From: Nymphaea colorata
Taxonomy: Eukaryota; Streptophyta; Magnoliopsida; Nymphaeales; Nymphaeaceae
Reading direction: 5' to 3'
Length of the DNA: 64,000 bases
NCBI RefSeq assembly: GCF_008831285.2
Contig: NC_045138.2
Coordinates: forward strand, 3,326,143 to 3,390,142
The translations under genes and the position numbers were made by a program. The notes beneath the pieces were generated by a model. It saw nothing but the letters and a program-made list of their open reading frames with translations, searched no databases and was not told the DNA's origin. This document shows positions 54,701 through 64,000 of the stretch, piece after piece; within the stretch, counting starts at the first letter, position 1, and each line of letters opens with the position of its first letter.

Positions 54701-56296
54701 AATAAGGCAGCTGATTGTTTCTGGAAATAAACCAAATTAGCTATCTATATATCTAGCTGAACAACAACCAAAACATAGAGAAAGTGAAGTAACCAAGAAG
54801 ATTACCTGCCTTCTCTGCCAGTCATATTTCTTTGTGCCAATGGCAGGCCAGAAAATCAGCAGCACGGCACCTGGCTTCTTAACATAGATACCATTCTGCA
54901 AATATGAGAGAGAGAGAGAGAGAGATTAATCACTGGATAATGATCAATAACAATTGAAATCATAAACCCAGGAGTACCATACATCTGCTTGACCAAACTT
55001 GGGGCTGATGGGGGAGAGGGAAAGTGCAGCTTTCCCCTTAAAAATAGTGTGAGTAGGATAAAACTTGTCTGCAGAAGTATTTTCAATATTAGACTGCGGA
55101 GATTAAGTACATATACAAGCCAGAATAATGGATAAATAAACTATGCAAAAGTGCATCACCATTGAACACATAAAAATACAGCATATGCATACCAGAAAGA
55201 AAGAGAAAAAATTATCCAGGTATTTACTTGAACGATCATCCCTTCCGATGACTGCACTACCAGAGGAAAAACCAACAGATGATGAAAACTCGTGCACAAA
55301 TGAGAAATCCTTTACTGCTTTCGCTGTAACCATCCTCCCAGCCAACGCATTCCTGTGAAAGAGCAATATATCTCTTCAATTTTCAAATAACTGAACTCTA
55401 ACATAAGCTCCAGGCCCTTGCCCAAGAACTTTTACAAGCTTCCACTGCATAAAACACATCAACTAAATCATAGTCACCAACCTAGTGTCAATTGGACTTC
55501 TCACGATTATCAACAGAACATGTGTGAGTTTGTGCCTCCATTAGTAATAATCAAAAAAATAATCTACCAACTCTTACTTTAGGTTCACATTCAAGCAAAA
55601 GTTTCCATGCTCACTCTATAACAGTTACAGCCTGCAATGACGAGGCATGCTACAAAAACCTGGCGAAGGCTACAGATTACGCACCAAAAGGGAACTTCCC
55701 TAAGCCAAGGGACTGGCAATATCAATGGAGATCTCCGTGTCACTTAAGAACCCGAACAGGAGTCGACCACCGTCGACAAAAAAGTGGCCGCAACAGCCAG
55801 CAAGGCCTTAATAGGGAAAACATAGGCTGCACACTGGAACATCGGTACGCAGACCGTTACTGGACCATTACCTCTGCTGCCAATGGCATGATAAACAAAT
55901 TTCTTTACTGTCCAACATTCACGGACAGAGACCTTTCGCATATTAGCTGAAAAGCATCCTAAACCCCAAAAATCGTTTTTCTTTTCCTTCTCCACGATAC
56001 ACCATTTCTTCGTGAAGAAAAACAGGATCACGCTTTCCCACTTAATAACAGGTTATATTAGTCAAAAATATGTACCATGAACGGCGAAGAACTGAGTTAA
56101 AAATCAAAAGCGCGCCGTACGCAGTGGTGGAAATTGTAAGGGAAAACAGTGCAAAGGGAAAAGAGAAAAAAGGTGCTGCCATTTTCTCTGGAACAACAAA
56201 CTCTAAAAAAGAAGCAGATGAAATGAAACAAAACACAGCAACAATGTCAGTCGAGAAGGATTGCCTCTGGGAGCGAAAACGAGAGAGATGCATCAT
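44080..56296 (-). CDS. WHIRLY single-stranded DNA-binding protein (WHY2-like)
   Basis: Eight exons on the minus strand, all GT..AG and in phase: 56296-56076, 55352-55228, 55068-54983, 54895-54806, 54493-54399, 54223-54153, 50895-50807, 44223-44080; 306 residues as modelled. The Whirly domain is clear: FKGKAALSLSPISPKF (the KGKAAL motif, about residues 126-131), GAVLLIFWPAIGTKKYDWQR, LSPTEVGSLISLGS, RFAVQPLTDDN, NDRFSVPVTKAEFAVIRTA and YVLPHMIGWD. The C-terminus ends NPDLEWER, close to the acidic/aromatic tail of WHY2. Whirlies bind single-stranded DNA as tetramers and protect organelle genomes; some also act in the nucleus. The N-terminus MMHLSRFRSQRQSFST suggests organelle import. The rest of exon 1 is hydrophobic and longer than usual, so that exon is the least certain. 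Introns 6 (3.3 kb) and 7 (6.6 kb) are repeat-filled. Confidence 0.88.
44497..44830 (+). repeat. Tandem duplication of about 165 bp in WHIRLY intron 7
   Basis: ATTTTGCCCATCTATCTGCA (44497 on) and ATTTTTTGCCCATCCATCTG (about 44660 on) start two units that also share GCAACAACTC-GATGA and CC-AATGGAAAAA. Units have diverged; a CT run interrupts the second. Confidence 0.6.
46560..47335. repeat. GATACG-rich dispersed repeat in WHIRLY intron 7
   Basis: Left part (46575-46760) is packed with GATACGG, CCCGTATC, ATATCGCACC and their complements; right part (47250-47330) has GATACATTACAATACG and CGATACACGATGCGATACG. A T-rich non-coding interior lies between. The boundaries are approximate and no target duplication was defined. 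Confidence 0.45.
47338..47425 (+). repeat. Small dispersed repeat, copy 1
   Basis: CAATGTTGTTAAATGCAATG, then GCCTATGAAGCAAGGC; its reverse complement matches about 53446-53545. Confidence 0.55.
47440..49637 (+). mobile_element. 5'-truncated Ty1/copia element inside WHIRLY intron 7
   Basis: Plus-strand, antisense to the host gene. It starts inside integrase: QQNGVAE (about 47490), PKVFGCVCFIHKLDPNHDN, IKCIFLGYPKNQKGYKCYDP. Then come a gap, and reverse transcriptase with HIDD in place of the usual YVDD (about 48490), KDLGPLRYFLGIE and LSQHKYVLDLLKEIGM. RNase H follows (YSDADYAGCIEDRKSTSGF, FDNKAATYIANN). Frameshifts and stops are numerous. Gag, protease and the 5' LTR are missing. The 3' LTR-like end is 49457-49637. 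A different, older family than the element at 13281. Confidence 0.85.
49457..49637 (+). repeat. 3' LTR of the truncated copia element
   Basis: About 181 bp, starts TGTTGAAAAT and ends TCTCAACA, directly after a short purine-rich AAAGGGCAG. Start and end are inverted-repeat-like, as expected for an LTR; no second copy is present to confirm it. Confidence 0.6.
51695..51745. repeat. (TA)n microsatellite in WHIRLY intron 6
   Basis: About 22 TA units preceded by a short CT-rich stretch. Confidence 0.95.
53446..53545 (-). repeat. Small dispersed repeat, copy 2
   Basis: CCTTGCTTCATAGGCTCAAC and CCTCATTGCATTTAACAGTA match the reverse complement of 47338-47425. Lies in WHIRLY intron 6. Confidence 0.55.
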
Positions 56297-59200
56297 CCTC
56301 TTCAGGTGTTTGAGGGGTGACGGGTCCGAACAGAGTGGTGGACAGCACAGAGGGCTAAGTGTCCGGTTCTGGTCAGGGGGAAAGCGCGCGAAATGACCGA
56401 ATTTATAGAAAGGTTGGGGAGAGGGCCTGAATCTGTCGGACTCTTCTGCTCGGGTTAGTCCCCCGTTACGGGTCGCGTCGGGCTGGAGCCCGTCAGGCTT
56501 GATCGGGCCCGGGCTATGAAATGGCTGCAGGTCGGTTCGAACCCGTGAATAAATCGGGTCACGTTTGGGCCCATGCTCGGGTTCAAAATTTTGATTCTTT
56601 TATTATATTTATATGTATTTTTCTTTATAAATCTATATATAATATATTTTTGAGTAATCGGGCGTGGGGCTTGGGCCTGGGCCTAGGCCGGCCATGCCCC
56701 GTGGTGTTTAAGTCAAGTAAATAGTACACTAAACCGTGACAATGATCCAAATTTTGATTTTTTTTTTTTAGTGAGTTGCCTTGGTCTTTAAAGCTTAAAC
56801 CACTTTAAATACCTTTCAATCAAATATCAATCACGTTGAAGACTTGATGGATGAAATTCAAAATGTGTATGATAGGATCGTGCGGATTTTGTTGATTGTT
56901 TTCGGCTTTGACCTCAAATGGTAGGGTCTCTAATTTCATGTGTTTGTGTGGAACCTTCTCCTCGACTATTTTCCTTTTTGTTGTTGAGAAGGTCTACAAT
57001 AATGAAGAAGATTGTTGCCATCATTCAAATAAGACATAAAAAAATCGCTTTAAAAACTAGCATAACTGGTCAGGCTGGTGACAGTGAGTGATCTTGGGCA
57101 TTTTTATCGCTACATATAGCATAGCTGGTCAGGCTGGTTAGGGTGTTTACGGTGAAACACACACCTCATACCCTAAAAACTACCCCATGTGATAAGTATT
57201 TTTTATCTTTCCAAACAAATGTTTTTCTCTTTTTTGTAAAAAGAAGTTTAGTTAACACAATTGCCCTTAGTTTAAGTGGAAATTACACTTTTTATTCTTC
57301 CTTTGTGCCGCAATATATATATAAATCTTTAATTGTTATATCATCATTTACCAAACTTAACGAGAATAATCTATTTGTTGTAATGAGATTGATATAGATG
57401 AAGTAAAAAAAATACAAAAGCCAATATATTTTTCAGTGCCCTTCAAATGAGACAAGGGGTATGGATTAAGAAAACCCTTTATGGCTCACACAATTCTCTT
57501 TCAGCATGGCATATGAAGGTCTAGTAGTTATGAGTTGTTAGCACATCGTATATTTTAAAATTTGTTGCATATGTACTCAAATCCATCGCCGATGAGAGTG
57601 TGTGTAGCATGCAATGGGACAAGAGAGTAGTTATATCAATGTCTACAATAAAATTGCATGTTTATTCTGAATTTGAGGATTATTCTTATGGAAAAAACCC
57701 ACACATGATGAGTAAATGATCCAATATTTTTATCGTCATTTTGTATGTGTTTTTTGCAGATGTCCGATGCATAATTAATCATAGATGTTGAACTACGGTT
57801 TTGTTTCATTTATCTTCAAATTTTAAACAAACCCTCGTTAAAACTAATCAATCGTGACCTATATCCACTATTCTTTTATAAGAATCAGTGTAACAATTCA
57901 ACCAATTCCTTGGAGCAAGTTGGGTTTTCTGTATGCCAGATCTCAACTCACCTTCTAGCAATTAGGATTTTAATCATAGAAAAAAAAACAATAATTATGG
58001 CAACAAAATCATTAGAAATCTATTTGATATGTTTGTCGATGTTCTTCGCAATTTTTAGATACGAGACTAAACTTCTCAAACAAGCAGAACATGAGTTGTT
58101 ACAATCTGCTTACCTATGGAATAAATGTAAAACAAAAAAAAATCTATAGAAAAAATACAAAAATTCACAAATTTGAATATCAGGCCTAAGATCCTTTATT
58201 TACTTAATAAATTACAGGTTTCCGTGTGAATCTGGTGTTTCACATCAAATATGTAAAGCTATAATCAAAGGTTAACTAAATCAAGTAATTAGTTGAACGA
58301 TATAACCAACTCAAGCAATATAACGCGGTGAAATATATCAATTAAAAAATCAACCCCCAGCAATGAAATGATAAAAAACCTTAAAAATTCAATTTGCAAT
58401 AAGTGACACACATTTGTTTTCGTTATTATGAGCACATCAAATGTTGAGCAACTAGTTGTTTGTTATGTCATTTCACCTACAACGATGACGAAAAGACAAA
58501 AGATGCACGTCGCCCTCAGTCATATGTCCATTTTAAGGAGTCGAGTGGAAAAGAAATCGCATTATTGGGATTAGATGGTGTGCAAAACACATGTTCCATA
58601 ACTACTTCTTTAAAAATACGGAGACATTATATTTATCAACTTAGTTCCTCTATTTGAAAAAACATATAAAAACGCCCAATGTTGTAGCAAATAATAAACC
58701 GTCGTTTTCTATTTTTTAAAGCTAGCAAATGGGTGATTTTTTTTTTTTTAACAGCCAGCTGAAAAATATATTAATTTTTGATTTAAAATAACAAAATACT
58801 CGTACCAAATAAAAAATGTACATTTTCATAATTAGTCAATGGAGGAATAGTAGTTCACATCAGGTATTCTTTATTTTGCACCATACACTATTTTTTGTTA
58901 GGTAGACCTAAAATAAGCATTTATTTGTTGGGTTTTAAAAGTTGAACAGTGATATACTATTTGTTCAAACATTAAGTGCCATTTTTTAATTTAAGAATAA
59001 TTTTGTTTAGTATTTTTTTAGCATGCAAGCTGATAATGGGGTTATAACTTTACTCTAAGCAATAAAGGTTTACCAAGACAATGGAACCAACCATGGGCGT
59101 CGATAGGTGCTCTCCATGGGGTGAGCTCATGTTATGAAAACTTAAATTATTGGTCGAACTTGGGTGGATATTGGTTCAGTTATATAAGACAGTCTCACTG

Positions 59201-60067
59201 CTCCATAACTAATTGAAAATTTGTTAACTATATGTTTAGTGTTTTATAAAAAAAATCAAATCTAACTCCTTCTTAAGTAAAACATTTTTCATGGACTTTT
59301 TTTGAACATTAAAGTGAATGCACCTTTTTTTTATTTATTTACTGTTGTTGAACTATTGTTAGAAACATATGGTGTTCAAGTTCAATGAACAAGCAAACAT
59401 GATACTAAATACCCAGACCAAAAGTTATAGGAAATCAAACAAATGAGAGTATAGAGAAGGTGGAAGCAAAAAATTTACCAAAAAAGTACCTATACTATAT
59501 ACCCAACAGTCTCATACCTGGGCATTTAGTTACAATTATTCAAATGTTACTCAAATGGCATCCATTGGCTATAATATGAAAGTTTGTTACTGCATTAAAC
59601 ATAAATATATATATATATATATATACTATTCGTTATTATGAAATTTCAATTTATGCTGCCAATCGATTTGCCTACAAAGGGGCCGTCCAAATGCGTATCA
59701 ACTTAAAATATCACATGTATTAGCATAGAATCCGCTCCACGAAAAAGTAGAAGTAAAAATTACAAAACCTCGCTTAGAAGTAAAAGAGGAAACGGAAGGC
59801 GTAAAGTCGGCCCCACAAAAGTTAGAGGTTTCCGTCGATCTGCGGAGCCAACGGTCGCGATTCCAGTCCCCACGTCATCCCTTCTTTCTTCCCTCTCTAC
59901 ATAGCTCGCCCTTTATGCTCTCCCCCATAGTGCTTCCGTCACTGGGAAGTCTTCCCTCTCTCTCTCTCACTCTCTCTCTTGCAGATCTGATCTCCCTGGG
60001 ATCGTTAGTAGCTTGATTATCTGATTGACAGAGTTAGAATCAGCAGAGAGGAAGAAGCGGGGAAGCG
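56297..60067. other. Intergenic between divergent genes, no gene seen
   Basis: Left end is the WHIRLY promoter region; a GC-armed repeat follows at 56455-56700. A local duplication of CATAGCTGGTCAGGCTGGT occurs at about 57062 and 57119. The rest to about 59850 is AT-rich with no coding signal. The final 200 bases, CT-rich, are the probable leader of the CLPTM1 gene. Confidence 0.6.
56455..56700 (-). repeat. GC-armed, AT-cored dispersed repeat, copy 3 (inverted)
   Basis: Reverse orientation relative to 27127 and 28470: GGGCTGGAGCCCG and GATCGGGCCCGGGC on one side, an AT core (56585-56655), then GTAATCGGGCGTGGGGC on the other. Confidence 0.55.
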
Positions 60068-61313
60068 ATGGCGCCGCCTGCATCTGGAGAGGTGCAGCAA
60101 CGGCAGCAGCCGCCTGGGAGGCAGCAGCAGCAACCACAAGGAATAGGTCAGACGATCACGGGCGTCATAAGGATGGCCGTCTTCTGGTACTTCGCCATGA
60201 AGTTCTTCTCCCCGAAGAAGCCGCCTGCCGAGCCCTCCCAGCTTATGTCCAACCTTTTCTCCAGAGGCGAACCCCTGGTCCGTCCCTCCGCCAACAAAAC
60301 CTCAAATTATTTAATTTTCATTCGGATTCCTACCGGCGGCTGATTGCGCATTCTTTACGTCTTTTTTTTTTCTGCTTTGCTATTACTTTGCCTGTTATTT
60401 TGCCCCTTCAACTTCCCGACGTGGACGCCGTTCCCGCTGTTTTGCTGCATCTAGTAGTGGTTGGGGGCGCTTTTTGCTTGCGTCTATTTCTATTGACATC
60501 GCCAGTACGTGTTCCTAATCACGCCCTTTGTGGTCTGATTCTTTTGTGTGTTTGGGAGAAAAATTGTGAAGAGATTCTGTTGGATTTGGTATAGTTGGAT
60601 GCAGCAGATGTATTAGTTGGTTGTTTTGTGAGGGAGCTGATTATTGCGACGAGTATCTTCACTGTGGGCTTAAGAAAGTTAAGAACTTGAAGATGGAGGT
60701 TTGGCACATAGTTTCGCGTGCCTTTTCGATTGATTGCATGCTTTGAATACATTCCCGTTACGAAGATGTGTGCGTGATTCAACACCTCTTTGGTTTTGGC
60801 TAATTTTTTTCAGAATTTTTTCTCTTTTTGACACGGACCTGCAAGCAGGATATCTGAGGGAAAGTATTTACTTATGGGGTTTATGTTGCAAGTACAGAAA
60901 AGGAGTACAACTCCTGCTACGTTTTCGGTGCATTGATTGCTTGAATGTGAGAAGCATTCCATTGGTTCAGGAACTTCAAGAAGTCAACAAGGCTGAATAT
61001 CAATTCATTGTCCGCATTCCGGTAATTCAACCAGGATGCTATTAGTTGCAAAAACAATTAAGTACATTATGAAGTGCATCCCTTTGTTAGTTGAGTATGA
61101 CATTTGGACTCATGTTCCATATCCTCTTGTAGACAAGTCACACTGGAAACTTTTATATGCGAAACGTCAGTTCCTGTATTTGCAGCCATGTCCGCTGCGA
61201 CATAGTTGTCACCGTTGTAGTGGTCCAACAAAGATGTTATCAATTTTTTGTGAGTAATATCACTGGGATGCCATTTTTCTGCGTGTCCCCAAGGATCTGA
61301 ATCAACATGCTTG

Positions 61314-61361
<48 letters not shown>

Positions 61362-61544
61362 TGTATGTATGTATGTATGTATAACTTTATTCTTTCATTA
61401 AAAGATGTCTCTTCAACACTAAAATCTGGAACACAAATTTCTATTGACTATCAAATTATAAAGTTTATGTCTTAGTGCCAGACCTCCAAACCTCCAAATA
61501 GGGTTTTGAATTTGCAAGTTTAACCCATGTCACCAGTTATTCCA

Positions 61545-61584
<40 letters not shown>

Positions 61585-62013
61585 TGCATATATAATTTTA
61601 TTATTTCATTAAAAGATGTCTCTTTAACACTAAAATCTGGAACACAAATTTCTATTGACTAGCAAATTATAAAGTTCATGTCTTAGTGCCAGACGTCCAA
61701 ATAAGTTTTTGAATTTGCAAGTCTAACCCATGTCACCGGTTATTCCACCTATGTGTGTATATATATATAGAAAAATTGAACAGTGACTCTAGCTTTTTAG
61801 AGTCACCATGCCATCTAATAAGAGTCGTCCGATTTATTATGATGGATGGTTAAGGGAAAAACAAAGAAAAAAAAGTGATGGGTATTTTCATCATCTAATA
61901 TTAGTTCCCACTTTTTTCTCAATGTTTTTCTCTCAATCATCCATCTACATCAGATGGACGGCCCTGATTAGATGGTTAGGTAACTCTAGAGAGTCAGAGT
62001 CACTGTTCACTCA

Positions 62014-62088
<75 letters not shown>

Positions 62089-63241
62089 CATATATATGTA
62101 TGTATGTATGTATGTATAAAACATACATGTACTGACCAAAGTTTTGAATATGCATCATTATTTGGTTTAAATTTTTTGAAAATCCGGGGTAGGCATGGAG
62201 CACCGTAACTGCCCCCAGCCCCGAATTGGATCCATCCCTCTTGTGTCATAATTCTTCCACTCAAGTGTTGGACACAAAAACTTGTTTTTCTATGAAGTTC
62301 GTATTAGGGAGAAACAAGCTGGATCTTTTTCTAGGTTTTATTGCTTTTCCTTATGAACGGGTTGCATGAACATCCTGATTTTTACTGTCAAAGTTCATGT
62401 TTTTTAGTCGGAAAGTTTATCAGCAGACATTGCTTATATTTCCTCACAGGACATTTACATGTTTCTGTGTACAGCATTGCGGTCTATCATTTGCACTTCA
62501 TTCAAGTTTTCTTGCGCGGATTGATAAGTTTTGTTGCTTAAGTTATTAAGATGAAATTTTGATTATCTGCAATGATTTATCAATGAGTTTTTCTATGATC
62601 AGGATATGTGGCTTTATCTTTCTGAGCATGAGAAGTTTAATGATTTTGGCAATGAGAGTGCCTTAGTCTGGCACGAGACAAACATTCCATATGCAGTTTG
62701 GGGGCCACAGAGCAGTAGATCGTACTCATTGAAATATTCTCCATCAGAGGTAATGTTAATTACGTGAAACATGTATTGCTGATTGTCCGTCCAGTGATTG
62801 TCAACATTTATTCTAGAACCATGTGCAATTGCTTAGAATTTTATTTCAACCATGTACTTTTGTCAAGCGATTTTATAGTTAATACTTATATGTGTAATTA
62901 TTTCAGGCTCTCAAACATAACGGGAGCTTATATGCTCATGTGTTCTTTGCTCGGTCGGGCTACCCTGCTGATCCTAATGATCCAGAGTACCAACCTCTAT
63001 ATGCATTTGGCAGGACACATCGTAAGACCTTTTATCTTGTATATTTTAGTTTTTTCTCTCTTGCTATTCTCTGGTAATAATTTTCTTGACTTAGCTTTGG
63101 GAGTTAAATACTTAAATGTTATATACAATATATTGATTTGTTGCAGCTGTTGTCATGTACCTGCCCAAGTCAAAGGCAGATAAGAAAAGGAGCCTGCTAA
63201 GTGATTCCAAGAACAACGAAAAGGATGAGTTCACCGCTCAG
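60068..63241 (+). CDS. CLPTM1-family membrane protein (first four exons, partial)
   Basis: Four exons join in phase: 60068-60277, 62603-62749, 62907-63021, 63147-63241; the gene continues past the window. Residues 1-36 are Pro/Gln-rich, followed by a hydrophobic segment (GVIRMAVFWYFAMKFF) that anchors the protein. Then come DMWLYLSEHEKFNDF, WHETNIPYAVWGP, HNGSLYAHVFFARSGYPADP and VVMYLPKSKADKKRS, which match the lumenal part of plant CLPTM1 (cleft lip and palate transmembrane protein 1 homologue). Family members are multi-pass membrane proteins of the ER/secretory route; plant function is not settled. A next exon may start at about 63692 after CTTTGCTAG (SEQEYETE), but its donor is unclear, so I end the model at 63241. 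Intron 1 is 2.3 kb with duplications and a MITE. Confidence 0.9.
61313..61384. repeat. Compound (TA)n(TATG)n microsatellite
   Basis: TA units then about 14 GTAT tetranucleotides, in CLPTM1 intron 1. Confidence 0.95.
61382..61752 (+). repeat. Tandem duplication of about 200 bp in CLPTM1 intron 1
   Basis: Units at about 61382-61549 and 61596-61752 share TTCATTAAAAGATGTCTCTT, CTAAAATCTGGAACACAAAT, GTCTTAGTGCCAGAC and GTTATTCCACCTAT with few differences, separated by a TA array. Confidence 0.9.
61778..62008 (+). mobile_element. MITE-like element with palindromic terminal inverted repeats, copy B
   Basis: 231 bp. Left end GAACAGTGACTCTAGC, right end (reverse complement) GAACAGTGACTCTGAC; the inverted match continues degenerately for about 35 bp. 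Each end is also a small hairpin by itself: GTGACTCTA and TAGAGTCAC pair around a short loop on the left. Interior non-coding, homologous to 5244-5440. Flanked by TA-rich sequence on the left and a CT/TA microsatellite on the right. Confidence 0.75.
62017..62117. repeat. Compound microsatellite (CT)n(TA)n(TATG)n
   Basis: CT run, about 25 TA units, then tetranucleotides, in CLPTM1 intron 1. Confidence 0.95.
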
Positions 63242-64000
63242 GTTTGCTGTATCATTTTCATATTTTATGTTGTTTCTAGGAGTAAATTTGTGTCATCTTT
63301 AGCACTGTAGATTCACAAGCTTACGGATAGGAATCTTTTCATTTATTTATTTTTGGCGCTTAACTCTTGTTATGTCAGTGACTCAGTGGGAGATGCATTG
63401 TTATAAGTATTTTTGTTTTCCTTGATTTCTCCTATCCTTTCTTCTAAATACAATTCATACATGCATACACATAGTATATGTCCTTCTGAACATGTATTTT
63501 TTATTTTTATTTTCATTTTTGACTAAAGGCTCACATTGGGGCATAGTTCAAGACTTCAAGTAAATGTGGACCTGATAGCTATCAGGCCAGGTCAAGATCT
63601 GGTTTCTTGGTTGCTGTATTTTTATGTATAACCAAAGTCATATGTAGGTTAGACAGGTAATCTGATACTTGTTCTGCGTGTCTTTGCTAGTCCGAACAAG
63701 AATATGAAACAGAAGTTGGTGGGCCTTCGTCTAATGTCTTTGCCAAAAAGGGTCAACACATTGAAGCAAACATGAGATCTGGATGCTGCTTTTGTGACTG
63801 TAAGACAAAAGTCACAGTTGGATAAGTTGCAGGCATAGTTAACCATGGCAACTGTTTTTTACCATATTTGAGTGTGCAGGCCTTGGATATAAATCCAGTC
63901 AGAACTGTCTGGTGAACATAGATTATCTGTTTCAGAAAACTGTTTACCAAATTTAGTTTTGTTCCTCTATTATTAAAAATTTAAAGCAGAAAAAAGGGAA
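63242..64000 (+). other. Intron and possible further exon of the CLPTM1 gene
   Basis: AT-rich intron sequence from 63242. CTTTGCTAG|TCCGAACAAG at about 63692 could open an acidic exon, which would suit the acidic stretch CLPTM1 proteins carry here, but no good donor is evident before the in-frame stop at about 63823. Confidence 0.35.

Noticed and set aside
55744-56031. 95-codon minus-strand frame as an alternative WHIRLY first exon
   Set aside because: No donor in the right phase and no presequence-like start; the exon at 56076-56296 joins in phase.
60025-60594. 189-codon frame overlapping CLPTM1 exon 1
   Set aside because: Out of frame with the recognised CLPTM1 N-terminus and runs into intron 1.

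Overview
The window is nuclear DNA of a flowering plant. The evidence is intron-rich genes with GT..AG junctions, plant-specific families (VQ, Whirly, AP2/ERF, ROS1/DEMETER-type glycosylase, ATL RING-H2, phytolongin), LTR retrotransposons with an initiator-tRNA-Met primer site, a short TTTAGGG telomere-type run and AT-rich intergenic DNA full of TA/CT/TG microsatellites. I cannot fix the lineage further from the sequence alone.

Left part (1-11 kb): the first exon of a minus-strand Mpv17/PMP22-family gene that leaves the left edge, a single-exon VQ-motif gene (4335-4916), then mostly gene-poor repeat DNA with small palindromic-ended MITE-like elements and LTR-like debris.

Middle-left (11-18.3 kb), a gene graveyard: an antisense AP2/ERF fragment, then a broken ROS1/DEMETER-like 5-methylcytosine DNA glycosylase gene carrying a three-copy 185-bp array. 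A 4.7-kb Ty1/copia element (13281-18019, two LTRs, TTCTG target duplication) sits inside it, and the glycosylase reading resumes on the other side of the element. The element is itself dead, with in-frame stops, an internal deletion and a 45-bp duplication.

Middle (19.7-40 kb), three plus-strand genes that look intact: a five-exon DUF2062 membrane protein, a three-exon ATL-type RING-H2 E3 ligase and a phytolongin with a leader intron. The ATL-phytolongin adjacency resembles gene pairs I recall from Arabidopsis.

Right part (44-64 kb): an eight-exon minus-strand WHIRLY gene (44080-56296) whose 3.3- and 6.6-kb introns hold repeats and a 5'-truncated second copia element, and the first exons of a plus-strand CLPTM1-family gene that runs off the right edge. 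The living genes do not form one pathway; they are ordinary housekeeping, organelle and regulatory genes spaced by repeats. I found no convincing new multi-gene system. The most notable items are the retrotransposon-split demethylase pseudogene, the palindromic-TIR MITE family, the conserved ATL-phytolongin pair and the repeat-loaded WHIRLY introns.
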